The notes: generated from the letters alone by a model not told the origin. A DNA stretch of 64,000 nt from Paenibacillus aestuarii (GCF_027789125.1 NZ_JAQFVF010000045.1:1-64000), one strand, 5' to 3'; shown: positions 17,013-25,689, counted from the first letter of the stretch. Made by a program: numbers and translations.

Positions 17013-17759
17013 CTATTGCGCGGTCAAAATTTGTGGACCTTCAGCCGTGATGGCGATCGTATGCTCGTATTGGGCGGCAAGCTTGTTGTCCGTCGTCCGT
17101 GCGGTCCAGCCGTCCGGATCGATAGTCATGAAATAGGTGCCTTCGGTGATCATGGGCTCAATCGTGAACACCATACCTTCCTTGATACGGAGGCCTTTTC
17201 CGGGCTTGCCAACATGCACATAGGTCGGCTCCTCGTGCAGGTCGCGGCCGATGCCATGGGCGAGAAGGTCGCGCACGACGCCGAAAGCGTGTGATTCCGC
17301 ATGCTGCTGAATCGCGCTCGTCACGTCGCCGAGCCGATTGCCGGGCCGCGCCTGCTCGATGCCCAGGTCAAGACATTCCTTCGTGACGCGCATCAACTTC
17401 TCGGCCGTCGGCGAGATCTGCCCAACTGCATAGCTCCAAGCCGAATCGCCGAGCCAGCCGTCGAGCTCCGCGACCGTGTCGATCGTCACGATATCGCCTT
17501 CCTCAAGTGGCTTATTGCTAGGGAAGCCATGCGCGATCACTTCGTTGACGGAGGCACAGGTCGCATATGGATAGCCCTTGTAGCCTTTCTGGTATGGCTT
17601 TGCGCCGTACTTCAACATAATGTCCTCGAATATACGCTCAATCTCGTAGGTGGTAATACCCGGTTTGATAAGCGGGGCGATTGTACGATGGCATTCAGCC
17701 ACCACTTGGCATGCTTTGCGGATAGCCTCAATTTCATGCTTGCTTTTTAAAATGACCAT
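17013..17759 (-). CDS. map: Methionine aminopeptidase, type I
   Basis: Removes the initiator Met from nascent proteins; cytoplasmic dinuclear metalloprotease. 248 residues from ATG 17759. Metal ligands are all present: Asp94 (TIDTVAEL), Asp105 (GDSAWSY), His168 (AHGIGRDLHE), Glu201 (TIEPM) and Glu232 (YEHTI), with active-site His77 (IAHGFPS). There is no N-terminal zinc-finger extension. The frame is open upstream to 17876 but this lies inside the TetR gene; the ATG at 17759 matches family N-termini (MVILKSKHEIEAIRKA). It follows the TetR stop by 7 nt, so both form one operon, which is unusual for the housekeeping map gene and suggests this is an extra copy. Confidence 0.92.
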   Translation of the reverse strand: MVILKSKHEIEAIRKACQVVAECHRTIAPLIKPGITTYEIERIFEDIMLKYGAKPYQKGYKGYPYATCASVNEVIAHGFPSNKPLEEGDIVTIDTVAELDGWLGDSAWSYAVGQISPTAEKLMRVTKECLDLGIEQARPGNRLGDVTSAIQQHAESHAFGVVRDLLAHGIGRDLHEEPTYVHVGKPGKGLRIKEGMVFTIEPMITEGTYFMTIDPDGWTARTTDNKLAAQYEHTIAITAEGPQILTAQ

Positions 17760-17766
17760 GTTCGTA

Positions 17767-18351
17767 TCAGGACTCCTTCGTAATAGCTTGCATAGCGAGT
17801 CGGGCGATTCGATCGACGTCCAGGTCGGAAATGCCCGCATAATAGTGCAGCCCACAGCAACCGACCAGCACGGCAAGCATATGGTCGACGCTGTCGTCTT
17901 CGCACTGAGCGATCAATTGGAGTGGAACATACAGCCGTTCCATAAATTTTCTTTTGGCGTGGTGTCGATCCCTTTCAGGTAAGCCTGCATAATGTTCCGC
18001 CGCCATTTTGTAGACGAGATATGCGCGGGCGTCCGACTGCCATAGCTGGAGCAGCGCTTTACAATATGTCAATAACTGCCAGTCATCCGGGGGGCTGCCG
18101 CTGATGTTCGCCCATTTTACGCTAACTTGCTCGCATCGCTCGAAGCCGCTTCTTAACACATCTTCTATTAATAAATGCCGGTTGGGGTAATAATGGTATA
18201 CTGTGCCGTAGCCAAGCCCTGCCTCGCGGGCGACGTCGCGAATATCAAAGCTGCCGCCCGTGCGAAAGTAGGAGCGAGCGGCGACATCCAGGATCTGTTC
18301 TCTGCGCTGCATACGTATGAGCTCATTTTGTTCTTTGGTACGGGGGCACAT
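17767..18351 (-). CDS. TetR/AcrR-family transcriptional regulator
   Basis: 194 residues. N-terminal HTH: RREQILDVAARSYFRTGGSF ... DIRDVAREAGLGYGTVYHYYPNR, a textbook TetR helix-turn-helix ending in the YxYYxxK/R-like motif. The C-terminal ligand domain is undefined. AAGGAGG about 10 nt upstream selects the ATG at 18351 rather than the longer frame from 18429. It precedes map in a two-gene unit and probably autoregulates it. Confidence 0.88.
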   Translation of the reverse strand: MCPRTKEQNELIRMQRREQILDVAARSYFRTGGSFDIRDVAREAGLGYGTVYHYYPNRHLLIEDVLRSGFERCEQVSVKWANISGSPPDDWQLLTYCKALLQLWQSDARAYLVYKMAAEHYAGLPERDRHHAKRKFMERLYVPLQLIAQCEDDSVDHMLAVLVGCCGLHYYAGISDLDVDRIARLAMQAITKES

Positions 18352-18567
18352 GGGCGCTGAAACCTCCTTAATAAAGACCTGCAAATATGTCGATATAAAG
18401 ATGATAACGCATAGGGAGGAGAAACGCAAAAGATTGTTGGTATTCGATGTGCTCCTATTTAATATTTTTTAATTTAACAGGCATATTAACGTGTAATCGT
18501 GTGAAAAATGATGAAAAAGTGAGAATACAAGAGCAAGTGCAATCTGAGTTTGTATAGGAGGTTAAAA

Positions 18568-19494
18568 ATGATAGAACAAATTGCGGTTGTGGCAAACGCT
18601 GCTTATCCGTTGGAAGGAATCTTGACGTTACCAGGTTCTCATACTGAAAAATTCCCGGCAGTTGTATTTGTACACGGTTCCGGTGCCCTAGATAAAGATG
18701 AAACCGTAGGTGCAAACAAGCTTTTTCGAGACCTTGCGGATGGACTTGCAATTCAAGGGATTGCATCGCTTCGGTATGATAAACGAACCTTCGCTCATGG
18801 CAAGCAAATGGTTCAAGAACTCGGCGGTAAACTTTCCGTCAAAGAAGAGATCATAGAGGACGCGATTGCGGCTGTCGAAATGCTAAAAAAAGATCCCCGT
18901 ATGGAAACAAATCGCATTTTCATAATTGGGCACAGCTTGGGTGGGACGCTTGCTCCCAGAATCGATGCCGAAGGCTGAGACGTGGCAGGATTAATAATCT
19001 TAGCCGGCACCTCTCGAACGCTTGAAGAAGTCATCCTAAACAAAAATGAAGATTCGATAAAGCAGCTTGAAGCATCTCAGCAAGAGATAGCCCTAAAGCA
19101 TGTACAAGAACTTCAATACAAGTTTGATGGCATATCCGGCATGACGGTTGATATGGCGCAGCAGACCATTTTGTTTGGTTCTGTTTACGCTTGGTATTTT
19201 AAAGAAATGAATCAACATCCCATTAAGGATTATGTATCGCGAAGCAAAAAACCGATTTTCGCCTTACAGGGTGATAAAGATGTACAGGTTTCCATCGAAA
19301 AAGATTTCAATCGATACCGTGAAATATTAAAAGACCACCCCGATGTTACATTTAAGCTCTATCCTGGTTTGAACCATATGTTTATGAAAGCAGTGTTTGG
19401 TACGTTGAAAGACATTTGGGATGAATATAATATTCCACAATCCGTGGACAGGAATGTTTTAGACGATATTGCAAAATGGATATTATCGAAATAA
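18568..19494 (+). pseudogene. Alpha/beta hydrolase (dienelactone-hydrolase-like) split by an in-frame TGA
   Basis: ATAGGAGG ribosome binding site, then MIEQIAVVANAAYPLEGILT, FPAVVFVHGSG (oxyanion region) and IGHSLGG (nucleophile Ser). At 18976-18978 the frame meets TGA (EG*DVAG) and continues without any shift through LIILAGTSRTLEEVI, GDKDVQ (acid) and GLNHMF (His) to 19494. Only one base would need to change to restore a protein of about 308 residues. Either a very recent nonsense mutation, a sequencing error or readthrough. The second half has no ribosome binding site of its own. Confidence 0.8.
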
Positions 19495-19563
19495 GCTAAA
19501 TCAAGTTTGAGTGATTACACCTCCATGCATTGTATACGACGGGGAATTATAGTTGAATACGAC

Positions 19564-19602
19564 GCGGCGGCCGAATAAATATCGGTAGCCGCTTTATTTT
19601 AT
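19564..19602 (+). terminator. Rho-independent terminator after the split hydrolase
   Basis: GCGGCGGCCGA / TATCGGTAGCCGC stem followed by TTTATTTTATTTTTT. Confidence 0.8.
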
Positions 19603-19652
19603 TTTTTACTTATATTTCTTAGCATATTTTTGATAACGCAACGATGCAGAAT

Positions 19653-19690
19653 GAAACGGACTAGCGTAATTTCGAACGCTAGTCCGTTTC
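19653..19690. terminator. Perfect 15-bp hairpin, probable bidirectional terminator
   Basis: GAAACGGACTAGCGT, loop AATTTCGA, then the exact reverse complement. T-rich sequence follows on the plus side. Confidence 0.6.
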
Positions 19691-20220
19691 TGTTTGTTCA
19701 TTATTCTCCTTTTTGAGCTGCTTGCTTCTCGACATGGGATTTTGACTACATATATATTTATTCTTGGAATGAAGCAACTAAACACTTCACTGAAAGCAAT
19801 TGAGAACTTGATGTCATAAATAGACATCCTCTAAAATTTATTCGAGTTACAATAAGTGGACAATGGAGGTCCCAAGCAGAAGGGGTTCTTTATTCTTTCA
19901 ACTTTCAACAAAATATCAGTTTATCGTGATTCTTCAACCTTTTTGCATATCAACGCAAGCATTCTTTCATTTCATGAAACTAACAGATGTTATATTATTT
20001 TGTAATACAGCTAATACGGAAGGAACGGGTTTTTATGCTATCTCAATTCCTATAAGGGATTTAAATTGGTTGATGTTCATCCATGAATAGTAAGTCCCAT
20101 CACACAATGCAAACGTGTGCATGAATTTGAATACATAGAATATCAAATGCACCCTACTAAATGTAAGTAAAGCCTAATTCAGACTAACTTCACCAAATTA
20201 GAAGGGGGCCAAGAAGCTAT
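19691..20220. other. Gene-poor stretch
   Basis: Frames of up to 75 codons lack ribosome binding sites and motifs. I see no gene and no recognised RNA here. The promoter of the 20221 gene should lie near the 3' end. Confidence 0.4.
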
Positions 20221-20637
20221 ATGTTTGATTCTTTATTCGCAAAAGTTTACTTTGCGATTTCAGGATTTAAAAAAAATGTTAAGAATCTTTCTGGGAATGA
20301 TGGCATCCTAGAGAACGAAGCTGTAGCGATGACCAGAATTAATACTGATGACTTTGTGCTGTTCCTCCGAGTGGTTTCTTCTTTTTTTCAAGAAGGTCTT
20401 AGTGAAGAAGATATTCAAGCAGCCGTTGATTCTATCCGTGGATTTAATATCAATGAATTCTCAAAGATGACTTATACTTTGTATCATAACGATGAGCTTG
20501 TTGGTCTGACTATGGTTACAGTTATTGAGCAATCAAATCATCTTGCTCTATATTTTTTGACAGAAGAGAAGGTAGCGAATCTGCTACAAGAAGCAATAGC
20601 GATGTTTCAACTACCTGGAAATGAGATGCTACAATAG
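20221..20637 (+). CDS. Uncharacterised soluble protein
   Basis: 138 residues starting MFDSLFAKVYFAISGFKKNV, mixed alpha/beta, acidic, with DDFVLFLRVVSSFFQEGLSE and a strand pair YTLYHNDELVGLTMVTVI resembling a small two-layer domain. No signal peptide. GAAGGGGG lies 13 nt before the ATG. I do not recognise the family. Isolated between two gene-poor stretches. Confidence 0.6.
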   Translation: MFDSLFAKVYFAISGFKKNVKNLSGNDGILENEAVAMTRINTDDFVLFLRVVSSFFQEGLSEEDIQAAVDSIRGFNINEFSKMTYTLYHNDELVGLTMVTVIEQSNHLALYFLTEEKVANLLQEAIAMFQLPGNEMLQ

Positions 20638-20941
20638 CGACATAAACGATCGGAGGATATTACTGTTAGGTACAGAGCAGTCTGCGTCGGCCTCGGTCAT
20701 TCGATCGCGTTACTAAAACTTGTGATAATGTGAAGAATCTGAAAGGGACTAGAGGGATATGGAAGGCCCAAGTAACTCCGCGACGATCTTGGAATGCAGC
20801 GTCTTATGGACTGGGTAAGTGGCGTTTTGTAGGTGAGCGACTGTTTTTATGCATGGGTGGACAGGTATCCAATCGCTGTTACCTAAACAGGAGTATATTG
20901 TAAAGCAATGTATCTCTGTTGGCAGAAGGAGGTAGACGTTC
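20638..20941. other. Intergenic stretch
   Basis: No gene or RNA recognised. The end carries the AGAAGGAGG ribosome binding site of the LSm-like gene at 20942. Confidence 0.4.
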
Positions 20942-21229
20942 GTGACATCCCAAATTCGGATAGAGGACGTTCGTAAAATGGTCGGTAAACAAATTATGGC
21001 ACTGAAAAGAGACGGAACAAGCGTGTCAGGCAAATTGGTCAGAATTAGCGGAAACACATTGATTGTATCTCCACAAAAAGGTAAAAAAGTTCAGGTTAAA
21101 GCGATCATTCCATTGGTATTGTTTGATCTCTTAGCCATCGGCACTGAACCTTTTGCATTCGGTGGTTTTGGCGGGTTTCCGTTTGACGGCGGCTTTGGCG
21201 GCTTCGGTGGTCCAGGATTCTGGTGGTAA
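20942..21229 (+). CDS. LSm-like domain plus Gly/Phe-rich tail (family member 2)
   Basis: 95 residues from a GTG with AGAAGGAGG about 10 nt upstream. Residues 1-60 form an Sm-like beta sheet: RKMVGKQIMALKRDGTSVSG, KLVRISGNTLIVSPQKGKKV. Residues 70-95 are a tail GGFGGFPFDGGFGGFGGPGF ending in WW. The plan matches the protein at 15349-15819. GF-rich tails and compact size fit spore coat or crust proteins, but this is inference. A strong terminator follows. Confidence 0.75.
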   Translation: MTSQIRIEDVRKMVGKQIMALKRDGTSVSGKLVRISGNTLIVSPQKGKKVQVKAIIPLVLFDLLAIGTEPFAFGGFGGFPFDGGFGGFGGPGFWW

Positions 21230-21236
21230 AATGAAG

Positions 21237-21277
21237 AGCTGCACCGAAGGATATATTTCGGCGCAGCCCTTTTTTTA
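21237..21277 (+). terminator. Rho-independent terminator
   Basis: GCTGCaCCGAA / TTTCGGcGCAGC stem, then CCTTTTTTT. Confidence 0.85.
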
Positions 21278-21291
21278 ACTTTATTATTATC

Positions 21292-21374
21292 TGTCAGGTG
21301 ACAAGAACATTATCCCATTCCCGACGGGGGCATAGAAGAGGGTAGGTCATTTGTCATCTGGAATTATTCGTTAA
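21292..21374 (+). repeat. GTGACAAGAAC...ATTCGTTAA repeat, copy cut by the IS element
   Basis: Aligns with 16550-16633. The copy ends in CGTTAA exactly where the IS110-family element begins; the expected next bases CTAACGGG are found on the other side of the element at 23128. Confidence 0.8.
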
Positions 21375-21439
21375 ACTCCCTCGGAATGATTCAGTTTCCT
21401 CACTCAAGCTCATGAATTCGCAGGATTTCACCCTATAGT

Positions 21440-21748
21440 AAGTGTGAAATAAGCAGCGAAGGAAGAGCTGGTAGCTGGGAGAGATCGAAAAGGGCATTAG
21501 CAAACAAAGGTGGGGGGGGCCTCACCCATAATGTTCCATATGCGCACGTCTCCACGTCGCCTTAGCGATTCTCGCTCCCATGTCTCAACGGGTCTAAGCC
21601 CTTTCATTCCTTCGTCACATCTAAACTAAGGGGTGGAGGTCGGTCTTTCTAACGGAACGGGTCTGAGCCCTTTTGCGTAACGCCTCCCGATACCCCGTGC
21701 TTCTTTTCATCCTGCGAATTCTTGAGCCGGTGAGGTATGTCTGTTTTT
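21440..21748 (-). ncRNA. Candidate bridge/guide RNA of the IS110-family element
   Basis: Non-coding segment downstream of the transposase. In element orientation it has blocks shared with the second element: AGGGCTCAGACCCGT (21657-21671), CCTCCACCCCTTAG (21626-21639), ACGAAGGAATGA (21603-21614) and AGGGCTTAGACCCGTTGAG (21583-21601). Conservation of blocks with variable spacers outside any frame fits a structured RNA, and the position after the transposase fits the IS1111 branch. Exact RNA ends unknown. Confidence 0.55.
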
Positions 21749-23014
21749 TTAAGCTGCTTGTGGGAAAACTCGAGATGAATCGTAGTTTTCGTTGCTTTTA
21801 GCTAAACCCACTAGCAGACGTGCCACCTTACCACATAATTTCATGATCGATTTCATCTTCTTTAGCTTCTTTTCCTCAACATTGCTGCGGTGTAAAGCCC
21901 GAACATCCGGATTCGTCATAATCATGCACATTGTCATGAGGTAGAGGAAATGACGCAGACGTGGACGGCCCCGCTTGCTAAGGACCATTGTTCCTCGCCA
22001 CTTCCCAGAACTCGCTTCAGCTAGGTTTAACCCGGCATGCCGAAGCAGAGCGTTTCCATGCGTATACCCACTTAGATCACCAGCCTCACCAAGTATTCCA
22101 GCTAGACTTGTGGCATTGATGCCTCGTATTTCAAGTAGTTTTTGAGCATAAGGAATACGTTCAAGAATGAGATTCACCTCTTGCTCAATCTGTTTAAGCT
22201 GACTCTGCGCCAGGTCATATTCTTGGAGCAATTGCCCAAGGTGAAGCTTGTAAGCATGTAGTGCTTGGGTGGTGCCAACACTGGATTTTGCTAGTGAAAT
22301 GAGCAAATTGGCGCGCTTAACGCCAGCATGACGCTTCACATATTGCTTCCAACCGCCTAGAACCTGCTCCGTGTTTAAACGACTGATATCTCTCGGTAAA
22401 GGGAAGAGTCTGAGTGTTGCGATTGCACTGGTACAGGTAAGGATTTTAAAGACCTGACGCAGCTCAGGGAAAACAATGTCTACCCAGCGATGAATCTGAT
22501 TCACTGCACTGTTGAGACGTTTTGTGACGGTTTCACGGTTAGCCATGAGAATACGTAGTTCCTCGTATGCTTCTGAGTGAAAACGAACAGGGGAGTAGTA
22601 CCCGTTTTTGATCATCTCTGCAATGACAAGCGCGTCCTTACGATCGCTTTTAGACGGTGTATTATCCCGGTTTTCTTTATTCTTTTTAACGAGATGAGGA
22701 TTAACTAGAACGGCTTCAATGTCTTGCTCGACAAGCCAACGTGCAAGGCTAAACCAGTAGTGACCGGTTGGTTCCATGCCAACCATAACGTGGCTTAGTT
22801 TGTAGGATTTGAGAAGATCCTTGATCCAGCGCTCGAATAGCTTGAACCCCTCAAGATGATTACCGAATTCGAGGGGTGTTCCCAGAGCAATCCCTCGAAA
22901 GCTGACGGCGCGGGCGACATGGACTTCCTGGGCGATGTCTACGCCAACGACCAGATGATGAACGGAAATGTTTTCTATGAGTTGATTTTGTTTGTCTTGT
23001 GCCTTAAACTTCAT
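21749..23014 (-). CDS. IS110-family transposase, apparently intact
   Basis: 421-residue DEDD recombinase. The N-terminal RuvC-like domain has Asp26 in VVGVDIAQEVH, Glu in VGMEPTGHYW and the Asp pair in KSDRKDALVIAEMIKNG. The middle helical part is QIHRWVDIVFPELRQVF. The C-terminal domain holds LEIRGINATSLAGILGEAGD and LRHAGLNLAEASSGKWRG, with the conserved serine required by this family. No stop or frameshift. ATG 23014 follows an AGGAGG inside a conserved leader hairpin. The second element encodes a closely related protein that is shortened. Confidence 0.93.
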   Translation of the reverse strand: MKFKAQDKQNQLIENISVHHLVVGVDIAQEVHVARAVSFRGIALGTPLEFGNHLEGFKLFERWIKDLLKSYKLSHVMVGMEPTGHYWFSLARWLVEQDIEAVLVNPHLVKKNKENRDNTPSKSDRKDALVIAEMIKNGYYSPVRFHSEAYEELRILMANRETVTKRLNSAVNQIHRWVDIVFPELRQVFKILTCTSAIATLRLFPLPRDISRLNTEQVLGGWKQYVKRHAGVKRANLLISLAKSSVGTTQALHAYKLHLGQLLQEYDLAQSQLKQIEQEVNLILERIPYAQKLLEIRGINATSLAGILGEAGDLSGYTHGNALLRHAGLNLAEASSGKWRGTMVLSKRGRPRLRHFLYLMTMCMIMTNPDVRALHRSNVEEKKLKKMKSIMKLCGKVARLLVGLAKSNENYDSSRVFPQAA

Positions 23015-23031
23015 GATAGAGCGACCTCCTA

Positions 23032-23073
23032 GATGGGCTTTTTGAGGCTTTTGACCTCGTGCGTAACCCCATC
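23032..23073 (-). promoter_or_regulatory. Structured leader hairpin before the transposase start
   Basis: In element orientation GATGGG...GCCCATC encloses GAGGtcaaaaGCCTC and ends just before the AGGAGG. The second element keeps the same shape with different bases (61819-61859). It could limit transposase translation or be part of the element's RNA. Confidence 0.45.
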
Positions 23074-23257
23074 GTACTGAGGCGCTCGTTTTTGTTCAAA
23101 CACCAAATTTTTCGTTTTACAGGAATTCTAACGGGAGTTTATTTGAGGAAAGGTTAGCAAATCATAATCCGGCGTGAAGAGAGCCAGAAGTTCGCGGATT
23201 ACTTGGTAACAAAGTATCCTTGGGAATAGAGGATTGCCTTACCGAGGGAGTTTAATT

Positions 23258-23287
23258 ACCGCTTCTTAAGGGAGGCGGTTTTCTTTT
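23258..23287 (+). terminator. Terminator-like hairpin
   Basis: ACCGCTTC, loop TTAAG, GGAGGCGGT, then TTTTCTTTT. The stem is imperfect. Confidence 0.5.
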
Positions 23288-23445
23288 GTTCGAAAATCAA
23301 ACTTTACAATAACAGAGCTGTCGGAAAAAACGTAAGCATTCGCCATCCGGAATGGCGGTTGCTAGGCTATCGGATTACCGCCAATAGCCTAATGCCTTCT
23401 GTACTTTGACGAGGGATTAAATTTTTAATTTATGCTAATAAAGCG

Positions 23446-24306
23446 TTAGCTCTCTTTATAAACACTGGGATCGAAAGAGCGATAAAGCCGTTTGCCCAGC
23501 TTTTCTGAGCGGGCGATAATGGAAATGGTTCGGGTAGTGTTAAAATCAATGATAGGCACGGCTGTTAAGGATACAACCGACAGATTCTCGGTAACTATTT
23601 TAGGAAGTATTGTAATGCCTGCCCCTGCCGCAACATACCCCAGAATAAAATCGCCAAAGGATACCTCGGTAGAAACCTTTGGTTCAATACCTAACATAAG
23701 GAGCCTTTGCGTAATGCATTGACGAACGTCACACGACTCTGGATAGAAAACAAATGATTCATCTTTTATATCGGCTACGGTGACACATTGTTGTTCGCCG
23801 AGAGGATGGGATTTGGGAAGGATAGCTAAGTAGGACTCGGAAAACAAATCCTTACTCCAGAGGTGAGGGTCCGCAGACCTTTTGTCAATCAGTGCTGCGT
23901 CAAGCTTTCCGGCCTTCAGCCAAGACAAGAGCTCCGTAGAAGTATTGCATACCATTACATCCGTATTGACCTCCAGAGTCGGTATTTTTCTCCGAAGAAA
24001 GTAAGTGGCAATACTCGGCAGGGCTCCAAGCCAAATTTTTTGGGTCGTTTTAAAATCCTGTAGCTCTTTATAAATCAGTTCCAAATCCATAAGTACTGGT
24101 TGAATGCGTTCCAATAGCATAGCCCCAGCTTTAGTCAATTCAACCCCCTGAGTCGAGCGATAAAACAAAGTAACCCCATACGTCTCTTCAAGTTTTCGAA
24201 TTTGTTTGCTGACCGCCGGTTGGGAAAGATTCAACCATTCACTTGTTTTTGAAAGACTCTTGTTTTGCGCGGTCAGTACAAAGCTTTTAAGCCATTGAAT
24301 ATCCAA
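23446..24306 (-). CDS. LysR-family transcriptional regulator
   Basis: 286 residues. The N-terminal winged HTH reads MDIQWLKSFVLTAQNKSLSK ... LNLSQPAVSKQIRKLEETYG, VTLFYRSTQGVELTKAG. The C-terminal periplasmic-binding-like effector domain includes IWLGALPSIATYFLRRKIPT and FILGYVAAGAGITILPK. It is divergent to the oxidoreductase at 24431 with 124 bp between starts, the usual layout for a LysR protein controlling its neighbour. Confidence 0.92.
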   Translation of the reverse strand: MDIQWLKSFVLTAQNKSLSKTSEWLNLSQPAVSKQIRKLEETYGVTLFYRSTQGVELTKAGAMLLERIQPVLMDLELIYKELQDFKTTQKIWLGALPSIATYFLRRKIPTLEVNTDVMVCNTSTELLSWLKAGKLDAALIDKRSADPHLWSKDLFSESYLAILPKSHPLGEQQCVTVADIKDESFVFYPESCDVRQCITQRLLMLGIEPKVSTEVSFGDFILGYVAAGAGITILPKIVTENLSVVSLTAVPIIDFNTTRTISIIARSEKLGKRLYRSFDPSVYKES

Positions 24307-24352
24307 AGTATCACACCCATATTAAAACTTTTTGTTATATCCATCTACCATA

Positions 24353-24365
24353 ATGGAAATTCCAT
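24353..24365. promoter_or_regulatory. Candidate LysR operator
   Basis: ATGGAAATTCCAT, a perfect 13-bp palindrome in the divergent intergenic region, 65 bp before the oxidoreductase start and 46 bp before the LysR start. Position fits a LysR recognition site. Inference. Confidence 0.5.
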
Positions 24366-24430
24366 ACTTATTCAAGTAGTGATAAATTGTTGATGTGACT
24401 TTATAACTTATAGTAAGGAGAGGGCTATTT

Positions 24431-25066
24431 ATGAAAGTAAGCATTATAGGAACCGGACGTATGGGTAAGGCTTTGATTGAGGCCACAGCACCTCATATCC
24501 AAAATGTAATATGGGGATCGCGTTCTATTGAGAAGGTCCAGGGCTTGATTAAGGACTTGAGATCTGAGGCTTTACCTGGATCTTATGATCAGGCACTTGC
24601 CGCTGATGTAATTTTTCACACGCTTTGGTTTCGTGATCTACTGCCATGGGCAAAACATAATGAAGAAGCATTGAAAGGTAAAATACTTGTGGATATTTGC
24701 AATCCGTTCACTTCGGATTTTTCCGATTTCACTACAGGATGGGGAGCTTCTGCCGCAGAGGAAATTCAACAAGCTTTACCGGATACCAAGGTCGTGGGAG
24801 CTTTTAAAAATACATTTTGGATGGTATTTGATCGTCCCGTCCATCAAGGCATCAAAAGCGATGTATTTGTTACTTCAGATGATGAAGGGGCTAAGGAGAT
24901 TGTCATGAAGCTTCTGCAATCTCTTCCATTTCGAATTTTGGATGCCGGAATGCTTAAAAACAACCGAACCATTGAACGTATGACTCTATTTTCAAGAGAG
25001 CTATCTCAACGCTACGGCCACTATCCCTATGTATCCTGGGGGCTATGGGGGAGCGATTATAAATAA
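24431..25066 (+). CDS. NADP-binding oxidoreductase (F420-reductase-like family)
   Basis: 211 residues with an N-terminal Rossmann fold MKVSIIGTGRMGKALIEATA (GxGxMG) and WGSRSIEKVQ, where the Arg after the second strand would favour NADP(H). Then ILVDICNPF and KVVGAFKNTFW, motifs of the NADPH-dependent F420 reductase/NADP-oxidoreductase family (F420_oxidored domain). Firmicute members need not use F420, so the true electron acceptor is open. AAGGAGAGGG lies before the ATG. Probably regulated by the divergent LysR protein. Confidence 0.82.
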   Translation: MKVSIIGTGRMGKALIEATAPHIQNVIWGSRSIEKVQGLIKDLRSEALPGSYDQALAADVIFHTLWFRDLLPWAKHNEEALKGKILVDICNPFTSDFSDFTTGWGASAAEEIQQALPDTKVVGAFKNTFWMVFDRPVHQGIKSDVFVTSDDEGAKEIVMKLLQSLPFRILDAGMLKNNRTIERMTLFSRELSQRYGHYPYVSWGLWGSDYK

Positions 25067-25196
25067 CTATATAATTATGTAAAGATACCTTATTTTAATA
25101 GCATCGCAATTTGTACCTTAATTCATATGTTGGAGAAGGACGAGCAGAAGAACCGTATCCTAAATTACGGCAAGTTCAGAACGATGCGGTACCTAA

Positions 25197-25240
25197 AGGG
25201 GGCTTTTGCTAAGGATAAGCAAAAGCCCCCTCTACCGTTT
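25197..25240 (+). terminator. Rho-independent terminator
   Basis: AGGGGGCTTTTGCT, 7-nt loop, AGCAAAAGCCCCCT: a perfect 14-bp stem followed by CTACCGTTTTTTG. Confidence 0.75.
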
Positions 25241-25343
25241 TTTGCGGAAGAATCCAGTTCAAAAAATGTTTCTGAACAGTCGGATCAAGCTCAATCTGTA
25301 GAAGGGAGGAGAGAAGCGGGGGTGGTGGGTCTTTACAAGACGC

Positions 25344-25689
25344 TTAAGACTCTGTTTTAGTACTTTTCGCCAGCTTCGTAATCGACTCAATGTCATGATC
25401 GGTTAATTGATTAAAAAAATATTTGCGAATTGCCATAGAAACAATCGGGCGGGCTTCATCCAATGCCAATTTTCCAGCGGAAGTGATGATGACTTGAACA
25501 CCGCGATCTGAATCTAACGGTTTCCTCGTTACAGCCGCGTTTTTCCATTCTCGTTAGATGATGTGATAATCGACTCTTATCCCAGTCCATTGAGTCGGGT
25601 AATTCCTGTTGACGAAGGTTCCCGTTCCCCAAAAGACATAACCGATCTAATACTCCATCAACGGGACGCAAGACTTTCGGAGCAAACAC
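25344..25689 (-). pseudogene. MarR-family regulator, truncated and frameshifted
   Basis: Minus strand: RPVDGVLDRLCLLGNGNLRQ, QELPDSMDWDKSRLSHHLTR then MEKRG is the winged HTH of a MarR protein. After MEKRG a frameshift leads into AAVTRKPLDSDRGVQVIITS, AGKLALDEARPIVSMAIRKY and ends STKTES. The N-terminal dimerisation helix is also missing. It may once have controlled the oxidoreductase. Confidence 0.75.

Larger units (their letters stand above)
21375..23127 (-). mobile_element. Complete IS110-family element (about 1.75 kb)
   Basis: Boundaries come from two comparisons: with the related element at 61765-63486 and with the uninterrupted host repeat at 16550-16640. In element orientation it starts AATTCCTGTAAAACG and ends GAGTGAGGAAACTGAATCATTCCGAGGGAGT. 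It carries an intact transposase and a non-coding downstream segment of about 370 nt. Joining the flanks gives ATTCGTTAA|CTAACGGG, matching the empty site. No terminal inverted repeats and no long target duplication are evident, as expected for the family. Boundary uncertainty is 2-3 nt. Confidence 0.88.
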
